DNA of 64,000 bases from DATGPD01 sp041398565 (GTDB lineage: Bacteria; Planctomycetota; UBA1135; UBA2386), in assembly GCA_041398565.1 (NCBI GenBank), contig JAWKUN010000002.1, positions 496,001 to 560,000 on the forward strand, in the 5' to 3' direction. Below the pieces are notes generated by a model. The model saw nothing but the letters and a program-made list of their open reading frames with translations, searched no databases and was not told where the DNA came from. The position numbers and the translations under genes were made by a program. This document shows, piece by piece, positions 54,189-64,000 of the stretch. The first letter of the stretch is position 1, and the number at the start of each line of letters is the position of its first letter.

Positions 54189-55328
54189 TCAACCAAGGAT
54201 GTCTTTCACCTTCTCGAAGAAGCCCTTGCGCTTGCCGGACCGCTTGGTGGACCGGGTGTCGAGCTCGTCGAACTCCTCGAGTAGCTTGATTTGTTCGGGA
54301 GTGACCTTGGTCGGCACTTCCACTTGGACCTGTACGACGAGATGGCCGCGACCGTAGCCGTCGAGTCGCGGCAAGCCGTGGCCCTTGATGCGCAGTCGGT
54401 CTCCCGGCTGGGATCCCTTGGGCACCTTGAGCAGGACCGTCTCGCCGGTCAGGCTGGGCAGCTCGATGGCGTCGCCCAGCACGGCCTGCCGGAAGCTGAC
54501 CGTGGCGCGAGCGTGCAGGTCGTCTCCGTCCCGCACGAAGAACTCGTGGGGCAGCACGTGGATGACCACCACGAGGTCGCCGGGTGGGCCGCCGCCTTCG
54601 CCGGCTTCGCCTTGCCCGGCGATGCGCTCGACGTGCCCTTCCTGGATGCCGGGGGGGATCGTCAGGTTGATCGGCCGCTTCTGGGCGGTGGAGCCCCGCC
54701 CACGGCAGCGGCCGCACGGATCGTCGATGCGCTGGCCACGGCCGCCGCATGCCGGACAGGTGGTGCGCACCGAGAAGAAGCCCTGGCTGCGCATCACCGC
54801 GCCATGTCCGCCGCAGGTGCCGCAGCGTTTGGGCTGCGTCCCCGGCTTGGCCCCGTTGCCGCCGCACGTCTCGCACGTCTCCTGGCGCGAGACCTCCAGC
54901 GTCTTCTTGGTGCCCGCGGCGACCTCCTCGAGGGTGAGCTGCAGGTCGACGCGCAGGCTCGTGCCCTTGCGTCCGCGGCCGCGCCCACCGCCGAAGAAGT
55001 GGTCGAAGAAGCCGCCGCCACCACCGCCGCCGAACAGGTCGCCGAAGGCAGCGAAGATGTCCTCGACGTTGGTGAAGCCGCCCTGCCCGAAGCCGGCACC
55101 CTCGACACCGGCGTGCCCGAATTGGTCGTAGCGCTGGCGCTTGGCTTCGTCCGACAGGACGGCGTAGGCCTCCGCCGCTTCCTTGAAGGCGGCCTCGGCC
55201 TCGGCGTTGCCCGGGTTGCGGTCGGGATGGTGCTTCAGCGCCAGCTTGCGATAGGCGCTCTTGATCTCGTCGTCGCTCGCGGTGCGGGAGACACCGAGCA
55301 CCTCGTAGTAGTCGCGCTTGCTGGCCAT
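54189..55328 (-). CDS. dnaJ: Chaperone protein DnaJ
   Basis: A 379-residue type I Hsp40 that stimulates DnaK. The J domain is complete (RDYYEVLGVSRTASDDEIKSAYRKLALKHHPDRNPGN, with HPD), followed by a Gly/Phe-rich region with a FGDLFGGGGGGGFFDHFFGG stretch, four CxxCxGxG-type zinc motifs (CETCGGNGA, CGTCGGHGA, CPACGGRGQ, CGRCRGRGS) and the two beta substrate-binding domains. It is the first gene of dnaJ-grpE-fmdB-lipoprotein. Its leader contains three consecutive perfect hairpins. Confidence 0.95.
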   Translation of the reverse strand: MASKRDYYEVLGVSRTASDDEIKSAYRKLALKHHPDRNPGNAEAEAAFKEAAEAYAVLSDEAKRQRYDQFGHAGVEGAGFGQGGFTNVEDIFAAFGDLFGGGGGGGFFDHFFGGGRGRGRKGTSLRVDLQLTLEEVAAGTKKTLEVSRQETCETCGGNGAKPGTQPKRCGTCGGHGAVMRSQGFFSVRTTCPACGGRGQRIDDPCGRCRGRGSTAQKRPINLTIPPGIQEGHVERIAGQGEAGEGGGPPGDLVVVIHVLPHEFFVRDGDDLHARATVSFRQAVLGDAIELPSLTGETVLLKVPKGSQPGDRLRIKGHGLPRLDGYGRGHLVVQVQVEVPTKVTPEQIKLLEEFDELDTRSTKRSGKRKGFFEKVKDILG

Positions 55329-55337
55329 GGCGTGTTT

Positions 55338-55370
55338 GCGGCCGGTGCCGAGCGAGGTCGCACCGGCCGC
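55338..55370 (-). promoter_or_regulatory. Perfect 11-bp hairpin 9 nt upstream of dnaJ start
   Basis: GCGGCCGGTGC / GCACCGGCCGC with an 11-nt loop, immediately upstream of the dnaJ ATG in the minus-strand leader. It could be an operator or an RNA structure affecting initiation. Confidence 0.6.
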
Positions 55371-55379
55371 GTCGGACTC

Positions 55380-55412
55380 AGAGAGTGAGAAACAATCGGT
55401 TTCTCACTCTCT
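55380..55412 (-). promoter_or_regulatory. Perfect 14-bp hairpin in the dnaJ leader
   Basis: AGAGAGTGAGAAAC / GTTTCTCACTCTCT with a 5-nt loop. It is AT-richer than its surroundings and lies 52 nt before the dnaJ start. It is not the CIRCE consensus but has the form of a repressor operator or intrinsic structure. Confidence 0.65.
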
Positions 55413-55414
55413 GC

Positions 55415-55434
55415 GTGGCCGCGGATGCGGCCAC
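55415..55434 (-). promoter_or_regulatory. Perfect 8-bp hairpin in the dnaJ leader
   Basis: GTGGCCGC / GCGGCCAC with a 4-nt loop, two bases beyond the 14-bp hairpin and 10 bases from repeat copy E. Confidence 0.5.
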
Positions 55435-55444
55435 CGGGGGCAAT

Positions 55445-55632
55445 CTGAGCTGCAAGGGCTGCGAATCGTCGCGGCGGGCGCGAATTCGGCCGTGTTGTTC
55501 CGTTGCCACAGAGCTGACCAGGCCACGACCGAGCAGCCCTGGAAGCTCCAAGCAACAACAGCGCCGGCGGCCCCCTCTGGTCGGCGCTGCGCCGACATCA
55601 ACCCTTGGGTTGCGGCCGCCGGCCGCGCTGAG
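55445..55632 (+). repeat. Dispersed ~189-nt repeat, copy E
   Basis: A 188-nt copy bounded by CTGAG at 55445-55449 and 55628-55632, between groEL and dnaJ. The middle hairpin has lost one loop T (CAACCC TT GGGTTG) but keeps its stem. Its right CTGAG is shared with the groEL terminator stem. Confidence 0.92.
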
Positions 55633-55661
55633 AGCCCGTATCATCATTTCTTCTCGGGCTC

Positions 55662-55665
<4 letters not shown>
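55628..55665 (-). terminator. groEL terminator hairpin
   Basis: CTGAGAGCCCG / CGGGCTCTCAG, an 11-bp perfect stem with a 16-nt loop. It overlaps the TGA of groEL (55662-55664) and is directly joined to repeat copy E. Confidence 0.65.
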
Positions 55666-57269
<1,604 letters not shown>

Positions 57270-57272
57270 GGG

Positions 57273-57572
57273 TCAGGCCTCCACCTTGGCGAGGATCTCG
57301 CTCTCGCGGACGATCTTGTAGTCCTCGCCGCCGACCTTGACGTCGGAGCCCGAGTACTTGCCGAACAGCACGACGTCGCCCTTCTTCACCGACACGGCGT
57401 GCCGGTGGCCGTCCTTGCTCAGCTTGCCGTCGCCGGTGGCGACGACCGTGCCCCGTTGCGGCTTCTCCTTGGCCGAGTCGGGCAGGACGATGCCGCCGGC
57501 GGTGACCTCCTCGGCGTCGAGGATCTTGAGGACGACACGATCGTCGATGGGCTTCAGATTGATCTTGCTCAT
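57273..57572 (-). CDS. groES: Co-chaperonin GroES
   Basis: A 99-residue 10-kDa co-chaperonin. Features are LKPIDDRVVLKIL, the mobile loop EVTAGGIVLPDSAKEKPQRGTVVATGDG, VKKGDVVLFGKYSGSDVKVGGEDYKIVRESEILAKVE. It caps the GroEL ring. ATG 57572 is chosen from MSKINLKPIDDRV. It lies between the two groEL genes, 46 bases after the first and 3 before the second. Confidence 0.95.
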   Translation of the reverse strand: MSKINLKPIDDRVVLKILDAEEVTAGGIVLPDSAKEKPQRGTVVATGDGKLSKDGHRHAVSVKKGDVVLFGKYSGSDVKVGGEDYKIVRESEILAKVEA

Positions 57573-57618
57573 TGCTCTGATTCCTGTGTGTGTTTGGTTG
57601 TGGAGCGGGGTCGGCGGG

Positions 57619-59304
<1,686 letters not shown>

Positions 59305-59514
59305 CTTCGTGGTGACTTGCGGAGGGATCGAAAGAGGTGGGTCGGCGGACGCCCGCCAGGGCGGGTCTGCGCGACGCCGGATGCGAGTCGCGTGCGCGCA
59401 AGCAAACCCGATGCCGTGGGCGAGAGGCCAGATTCTCGGGGGCTGTCGTGCGTCGGCAGCGTCAACTTGGCAGCCGGGCCTCGCGTTGGGTCCGCAGAGT
59501 CGTGACAATCTGAC

Positions 59515-60759
59515 ATGAGTATGGCCACTTCCCGCGTGCGGTTTCGCAGCGTCCTCGTCCTCCTGATTTCCGGCGAGGTTCTCACGGGCGCATCGGCCCA
59601 GGACAAGGAGGTCGCGGTCACTCGCGTGGGTGGAGCCGTCGTCTCCGGTCGGATCGTGGGCCTGGTGGACGGCGCGCTCGAGCTGCAGCAAGACGGCAAG
59701 AAGGTCACGCTGGCGCGCAGTGACATCCTGGCCTTGCACGGCGTCGTGCCGCGGCCCGAGGGAGCGGTGACCGCGCGCCTCGTCGGCGGCGACGAACTGC
59801 GAGGCGAACTACGGGGCGGTGACGCCGCCGGTGAGACCTTCGCCATCGACTCACGCTCGCTCGGCAGCGTGAGCGTGCCCGTCGACCGGCTGCAGGCTCT
59901 GGTCGTGCACCGCGTCGCCGGCGAGGCGACGGTCTCCGAGTTCGTCATCCCCGACGACGACAAGCACGACGAAGCGCTCTTCCTGCCCGCGCGTCGCGGT
60001 TTCGACACCCTGTACGGGGCCATCCATCGGTTCACGTCGGAAGGCGTGCTGTTCGCACCCGACGGAGCGGCAAGCCCCGCCGAGTACGGCTTGAACCGGC
60101 TCGCCGCCGTCGCGCTGCGCGGCGGGCGTGGAGCCGATCGCCCGGCGGGAGCCTTGCTCGTGACGCGCGCCGCCGACGTCCTGTCGGTGGACCTGGTACG
60201 AGCCGACGCCGCGGGTGCAGAACTCGCGGGCGAGGGTGGACGCCGGTTCCGCCTGCCGTGGGAGGAGGTCGCGACCCTGCTCTTCCGCGGCGACGACCGC
60301 GTGTTCCTCGCCGACCTGCAGCCCGAGATGGTGCAGGAGGGGTCGGCGCTCGGCGGCGACGACGTCGCGCTCTACGGCTGGCGACGGGACCGCAATGTCG
60401 TCGGCGGCTTCTTGGTGGTCGGCCACCGCTGCTACGCGCGTGGGCTCGGCGTGCACAGCCGTTGCGCCTTGACCTACCGCGTGCCCGAGGGCTTCGACAC
60501 GCTGTGTGTGGCCGTCGGGATCGACGACTCGGTGGGGGACCTGCCGGCACGCGGCGACGTCGACGTGGCGGTGCTCGTCGATGGGCGCGTGGTGGTCGAG
60601 CGCACCGGAGTCCGCGGCGGTGCGGCGGCCGAACTCGGCAGCGTCACGGTGCAAGGCGGCGCCCTTGTGACGCTGCGAGTCGAGTTCGGTGCCGGCCTCG
60701 ACCTCGGTGATCGGGTCGACTGGCTGCACGCGGTCCTGGTGCGCCGGCGCAAGGACTGA
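59515..60759 (+). CDS. Secreted NPCBM-domain protein
   Basis: A 414-residue exported protein with a signal peptide ending ASA-QDKEV; ATG 59521 is an equally possible start. The N-terminal half is beta-rich with small repeated hairpins (GGAVVSGRIVGLVDGALELQQDGKKVTL, RLVGGDELRGELRGGD). The C-terminal ~140 residues match the NPCBM/NEW2 carbohydrate-binding module: YARGLGVHSRCALTYRVPEGFDTLCVAVGIDDSV, GDVDVAVLVDGRVVVER, DRVDWLHAVLVRR. It probably binds glycans at the cell surface. The next gene begins 7 bases after its stop, indicating an operon. Confidence 0.85.
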   Translation: MSMATSRVRFRSVLVLLISGEVLTGASAQDKEVAVTRVGGAVVSGRIVGLVDGALELQQDGKKVTLARSDILALHGVVPRPEGAVTARLVGGDELRGELRGGDAAGETFAIDSRSLGSVSVPVDRLQALVVHRVAGEATVSEFVIPDDDKHDEALFLPARRGFDTLYGAIHRFTSEGVLFAPDGAASPAEYGLNRLAAVALRGGRGADRPAGALLVTRAADVLSVDLVRADAAGAELAGEGGRRFRLPWEEVATLLFRGDDRVFLADLQPEMVQEGSALGGDDVALYGWRRDRNVVGGFLVVGHRCYARGLGVHSRCALTYRVPEGFDTLCVAVGIDDSVGDLPARGDVDVAVLVDGRVVVERTGVRGGAAAELGSVTVQGGALVTLRVEFGAGLDLGDRVDWLHAVLVRRRKD

Positions 60760-60766
60760 GATCGGC

Positions 60767-63313
60767 ATGGACGTCGGCGCCTGGCTCGAACCGCGCGGCC
60801 TCGCCACCCTGGCCGTGGTGGTGGCGCTCATGGTCGCCCTCGCCCTGCCACGCGCGGGCGCCTGGAGCGTGCGCCTGTGGACGCTGGCCGTCGCCGCCGC
60901 GTTGGCGCTCGCGGTCGTGGGATGGACGCGGCCGGCCACGGTCGAGCACGCCGCACGCGTGCGCGTGGTGGCCACGGCTCCGGTCCCGGCCGAACTGCGA
61001 CACGCGTTGCTGGAGGCGCACGGCGCGCGCCTCGACCTGATCGAGGCCGGCACCGACGCCGGCGCGGTGGCCTTGGCTCTGGGCTCGCGGTCGCCAGAGC
61101 GACCGCCAGCAACGCCGAGCGAGGAAGCCGGCGCATCCGCTTCCCTCGGGAGGGGCGAGGTTGGCGACGCCGAGCCCCCGACCGAGCGCACCTTGCTGTG
61201 GTTGGCGCCGATCGATGGCGCCGGGGTGCCGGCGGCCGCCGTGGCGGACGTGGTCGTGGCCACGGCCGTGGCGCCCCTCGGCTTCGAGCCGGACGCCGTC
61301 GAGTTGCGCTTGGCCGGCGAGAGCCGGGTCGGCAGACCTCTCGCCTTGGATCTCCGCGGGCTGCCCGGCGGTTTCGCCGGCACGGTTCGTATCCACGACG
61401 CGATGGGTGCGGTGTGCGCCGAGGCCGAAGTGTCGGCCGGCCGTGCGCATCTGCAGTTCGTGCCGGAGCGCGCCGGCGCTCTGGCGGTGGCAGTGGAAGC
61501 TGCTGCCGGCGACACGCGCTTCGTCGCCCGCGGGGCGCTGGTGGTCGGTCCGGCGCCGCGGGTCCTGGCGCTCGGCCCCGGGGCACCGGTGGTGGCGGCG
61601 GCCCTGGGTGCGCAAGGCTACCGCGTCGATGCCGCCGACGGCCTCGACGCCACCGAGGCGCTGGCGTCCCGCTCGCCCGACGTCGAGGTGCTCGTCGCCA
61701 CCGGCGGCCTGAGCCCGACGGTGCAGGAGAGCGTGCAGGAGTTCGTCGCCGGCGGCGGCGGCCTGCTCCTGGTCGGTGGCGAGGACGGCGGCGCCGTGCC
61801 GACGGTCGGCGAACCGGCTGCGGTCCTGTCGCCGGTTCTCCTGCGCGAGCGTCCGCGGCCAGCGCCGAAGGCCGACGTTCCTCGGGACGATCCGTCGCCG
61901 CCGCACGACCCGCCTCCCGTCGAGCCGCCGCCCGCGCCTCCCGAGCCGGCACGGGGCGAGACGGTCGATGCCAAGCCGCCCACGGGGCCGGAGGTCGACG
62001 TGGCGCGGCGTTCGGTGGCGATGGTGTTCGTGCTCGATCGCTCCGAGAGCATGTTGTCCGAGGCTTCGCCCGACGGCGCCACGCGCATGGACTACGTGCG
62101 CAGCAGCGCCCAGGCGACCGCCGGCAAGCTGCTGCCGGGCGACGAACTGGCGGTGGTCTCGTTCGGCAACCGCGACGCCGACGAGGTGCTACTGCCACTC
62201 ACGCCGGCCTCTGCCTTCGAACGCGTGCACCGTGCCCTCGCCGGCTTGCAGGCACGCCGCCACGAGGGCACCTACGTGCACTCGGCGCTGGTGCGTGCCC
62301 AGGCCCTGCTCTCGACCTCGACGGCAGCGGTCAAGCACGTCGTGGTGATCACCGACGGCCAGATCGAAGACTTGCTCTTGGCCCTGGAGCGCGCCCGGGC
62401 GCTGCGCGCCGCCGGCGCCTCGGTGAGCATGATCCGCATCGGTGCCGAAGGCGAGGGGGTTCGTTACACGGACTCGTGCCGCCAGTTCGCATCGCTCGGG
62501 GGCGGCGACTACCTGCCTTCGTCCGACTCGTCGGAGGTGCTGGCCCTGGTCAGCACCGAGGTGAAGCGCGTGCTGTCGACGGCGGGCCGCACCGTGGCGG
62601 ACGACGGTCCACCGCCCGAGCGGCCGCCCGCCGACGACACGACTCCCGAGAGTCCCAAGCCCGAGGGTCCACCGTCGGGAGCCGACCCGCCGCGCGATCC
62701 ACCGATCGAGCCTCCGGCACCACCCGTCCAGCCACCGGCCGGGCCACCGCCGAGCCCGGCACCGGTGCGTCTCGCCGTGCGGGTGCTCGAGGCGAGCCCG
62801 TTGTTGGCGCCGCTTCCCGACCGTCCGGCGCCTGGACTCGGCGGCGTGTTGCCGGTCACGGCTCGTCCCGAGGCGCACGTCCTGCTGGTCGCCGGCCAGC
62901 AAGGTTGGCCGCTGCTGGCGTTCAAGAACTACGGCCTCGGCCGGGTGGCGGCGTGGACTGCCGACTTCGCCGGCGACTGGTCGGCGGAGTGGCGCCGCGC
63001 CGAGTCGTTTCCCGCCTGGCTGGCGCAGTGGACCGCATCGGTGTTGCCGCCGACCACGCGGGAGGTGGCGCTCGACGTGCTCACGGAGCGAGCCGTCGAC
63101 CCGCGCGGACCGACACCGGCCGAGGTCGCCGCCCTCGAGCGCTACAGCGGCACCGCCCTGCGCACCTTCGCGGTACCACCGGTACCGTCGCCGACGACGC
63201 AGCGAGTCGAGCGCTCGCTCGCCGGAGTGCTGGCTTGGGCTGCGGCGTTGGCACTGCTGGTGCTCGCGGCGCTCGAGTTCGTCGTCGCGCGCCTGGCGCC
63301 GCGCGAGCGGTGA
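60767..63313 (+). CDS. Membrane protein with von Willebrand A domain
   Basis: An 848-residue protein from ATG 60767. Two N-terminal hydrophobic helices (LATLAVVVALMVALAL; LWTLAVAAALALAVVGW) and one C-terminal helix anchor it. A Pro-rich linker (about 365-405) leads to a vWA domain: VAMVFVLDRSESM is the MIDAS DxSxS motif, with later TYVHSALVRA and VVVITDGQ. A second Pro-rich linker is followed by a class-I glutamine-amidotransferase-like or CARDB-like end containing GLGRVAAWTADFAGDWSAEW. This layout resembles BatA/CoxE-like and gas-handling GATase1-like membrane proteins common in Planctomycetes. Function unknown; probably protein-protein interaction at the membrane. Confidence 0.83.
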   Translation: MDVGAWLEPRGLATLAVVVALMVALALPRAGAWSVRLWTLAVAAALALAVVGWTRPATVEHAARVRVVATAPVPAELRHALLEAHGARLDLIEAGTDAGAVALALGSRSPERPPATPSEEAGASASLGRGEVGDAEPPTERTLLWLAPIDGAGVPAAAVADVVVATAVAPLGFEPDAVELRLAGESRVGRPLALDLRGLPGGFAGTVRIHDAMGAVCAEAEVSAGRAHLQFVPERAGALAVAVEAAAGDTRFVARGALVVGPAPRVLALGPGAPVVAAALGAQGYRVDAADGLDATEALASRSPDVEVLVATGGLSPTVQESVQEFVAGGGGLLLVGGEDGGAVPTVGEPAAVLSPVLLRERPRPAPKADVPRDDPSPPHDPPPVEPPPAPPEPARGETVDAKPPTGPEVDVARRSVAMVFVLDRSESMLSEASPDGATRMDYVRSSAQATAGKLLPGDELAVVSFGNRDADEVLLPLTPASAFERVHRALAGLQARRHEGTYVHSALVRAQALLSTSTAAVKHVVVITDGQIEDLLLALERARALRAAGASVSMIRIGAEGEGVRYTDSCRQFASLGGGDYLPSSDSSEVLALVSTEVKRVLSTAGRTVADDGPPPERPPADDTTPESPKPEGPPSGADPPRDPPIEPPAPPVQPPAGPPPSPAPVRLAVRVLEASPLLAPLPDRPAPGLGGVLPVTARPEAHVLLVAGQQGWPLLAFKNYGLGRVAAWTADFAGDWSAEWRRAESFPAWLAQWTASVLPPTTREVALDVLTERAVDPRGPTPAEVAALERYSGTALRTFAVPPVPSPTTQRVERSLAGVLAWAAALALLVLAALEFVVARLAPRER

Positions 63314-63408
63314 GATCTCGGGCGTGGCCAGGAGATCGCCATGCCGTGCTCGGATTCGTGCGTGTCCTCGGGAGACGGAATCTGCAGGCGTCGGCGGCGG
63401 CACCGCTC

Positions 63409-63414
63409 TACATT
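63409..63414 (+). promoter_or_regulatory. Possible -10 element (TACATT)
   Basis: TACATT (TAnnnT) ends 9 bases before ATG 63424, giving a leader of only a few nucleotides. Confidence 0.35.
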
Positions 63415-63423
63415 CCGACGGCG

Positions 63424-63876
63424 ATGCGCGTCTTCTTCGCTCTCGTGTCCAGCGCGATGCTTTCGGCCTGTGGCACTCCGTCCGAGCCCGCGCCGCCTTC
63501 GGGTGGCTCTCCTGGCGAGCGGCCGCCGACCGACGCCGCCCCGTACGATGGGCCAGCGCTCACCGCGACGATCGAGACCGAAGAGAGCCACCCTCCGCGC
63601 TACACCTTGGTCTTGGAGGTGAACTGCCCGACCGGCGGCTACACCCTGAACCTGGCCGGCTTCGACGAGAAGACCACGCCGCGCGAGGTGCGCTACGTGT
63701 TGACGTCGCCGGCCAGCGACGAACTGGTCATCCAGGCGTTCCAGACGCATACCGAGCGCGTGGAACTCGGCAGCGAGCGTACGCCGGTGCGGGTTCTGAT
63801 CTGCCAGCGGCAACGCCGCAGCGCGTCGGCGGCAACGCAGCCGTTCCGGCTCGCGGCCACGGTCGCCCCGAAATAG
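63424..63876 (+). CDS. Small lipoprotein of unknown function
   Basis: A 150-residue protein. The signal MRVFFALVSSAMLSACG has a lipobox MLSAC, followed by a Pro/Ser/Gly-rich tether and a ~100-residue beta domain (ALTATIETEESHPPRYTLVLEVNCPTGGYTLNLAGF, VRYVLTSPASDELVIQAF). The family is not recognised. ATG 63424 is supported by the lipoprotein signal and the TACATT hexamer. It lies 110 bases after the vWA gene. Confidence 0.75.
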   Translation: MRVFFALVSSAMLSACGTPSEPAPPSGGSPGERPPTDAAPYDGPALTATIETEESHPPRYTLVLEVNCPTGGYTLNLAGFDEKTTPREVRYVLTSPASDELVIQAFQTHTERVELGSERTPVRVLICQRQRRSASAATQPFRLAATVAPK

Positions 63877-63938
63877 GCCCTTCCGGCGCAGCGGGCGCGA
63901 CGTGGTTATGGTGACGGCGCGCCTCGTGCGTCTCCGCC

Positions 63939-64000
63939 ATGCGTGACGAAGCTCGCTCAGACTCCGTGCTCCGCGACCCGCGACGCGTGCGGCCGATCCT
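63939..64000 (+). CDS. Possible start of a gene cut by the window end
   Basis: An ATG at 63939 opens a frame (MRDEARSDSVLRDPRRVRP) that runs to the window end. A TATGGT hexamer at 63907-63912 could be its -10. The evidence is weak. Confidence 0.25.
   Translation, partial: MRDEARSDSVLRDPRRVRPI

Noticed and set aside
59305..59514. CIRCE/HrcA operator upstream of groEL
   Set aside because: No TTAGCACTC-N9-GAGTGCTAA-like inverted repeat was found.
60877..63876. 999-codon plus-strand frame overlapping the vWA gene
   Set aside because: Only its last 150 codons (63424-63876) form a real lipoprotein; the rest is an out-of-frame shadow.

Overview
The window looks like a piece of a chromosome from a very GC-rich, probably free-living Planctomycetota-type bacterium. 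This rests on several things seen together: two ECF sigma factor / Ser-Thr kinase modules, many large Sec-exported proteins of beta-propeller type (BNR, kelch, TolB-like), a Cys-type sulfatase, duplicated GroEL, an NPCBM-domain protein, a von Willebrand A membrane protein and few Shine-Dalgarno sites. The phylum is an inference; no rRNA or tRNA gene is present. Because stop codons are rare at this GC content, very long open frames shadow almost every gene and have been left out.

Layout. 1-5.5 kb: end of an unknown gene, a secreted alpha/beta hydrolase, and an ECF sigma factor followed by a membrane Ser/Thr kinase. 5.5-6.2 kb: two tandem copies of a dispersed ~189-nt repeat plus unexplained DNA. 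6.2-16 kb: exported proteins (BNR propeller, toroid-esterase fusion, small secreted protein, DUF1579-like lipoprotein, 12-repeat kelch protein). 16-20.5 kb: metF, an APC permease with a membrane-protein partner, an enolase-superfamily enzyme. 20.5-26 kb: a long inverted repeat, an NTP/NDP-type exchanger, and an overlapping pair of ferredoxin-NADP reductase-like protein and a two-domain salicylyl-CoA 5-hydroxylase/OYE-like oxidoreductase. 26-34.3 kb: a secreted TolB-like protein, a divergent ECF sigma / TPR-kinase module, a secreted protein coupled to the kinase, and a lysine-rich nucleoid-type protein. 34.3-41.5 kb: a GH63/MGH1-like glucosidase, an Aas-type acyl activating enzyme, and a sulfatase bracketed by inverted copies of the repeat. 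41.5-44.3 kb: divergent hybrid histidine kinase and NarL-type regulator. 44.3-52.4 kb: glycogen locus (glgC, debranching enzyme, a GT3 synthase-GT35 phosphorylase fusion) with a (CT)n microsatellite. 52.4-59.3 kb (minus strand): chaperone locus groEL-groES-groEL, then dnaJ-grpE-fmdB-like-lipoprotein. 59.5-64 kb: NPCBM protein, vWA protein, small lipoprotein.

The most unusual material is non-coding. (1) A ~189-nt repeat occurs in five copies, each bounded on both sides by CTGAG, carrying three consecutive hairpins and sitting at or near gene 3' ends; in two cases the first CTGAG supplies the stop codon of the upstream gene. (2) Three consecutive perfect hairpins occupy the dnaJ leader. (3) A ~167-nt long inverted repeat lies upstream of the nucleotide exchanger. 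(4) A 37-nt CT microsatellite precedes the glycogen synthase-phosphorylase fusion. (5) Several genes have a TAnnnT hexamer 6-12 nt before the start codon and no Shine-Dalgarno, which suggests leaderless transcripts.
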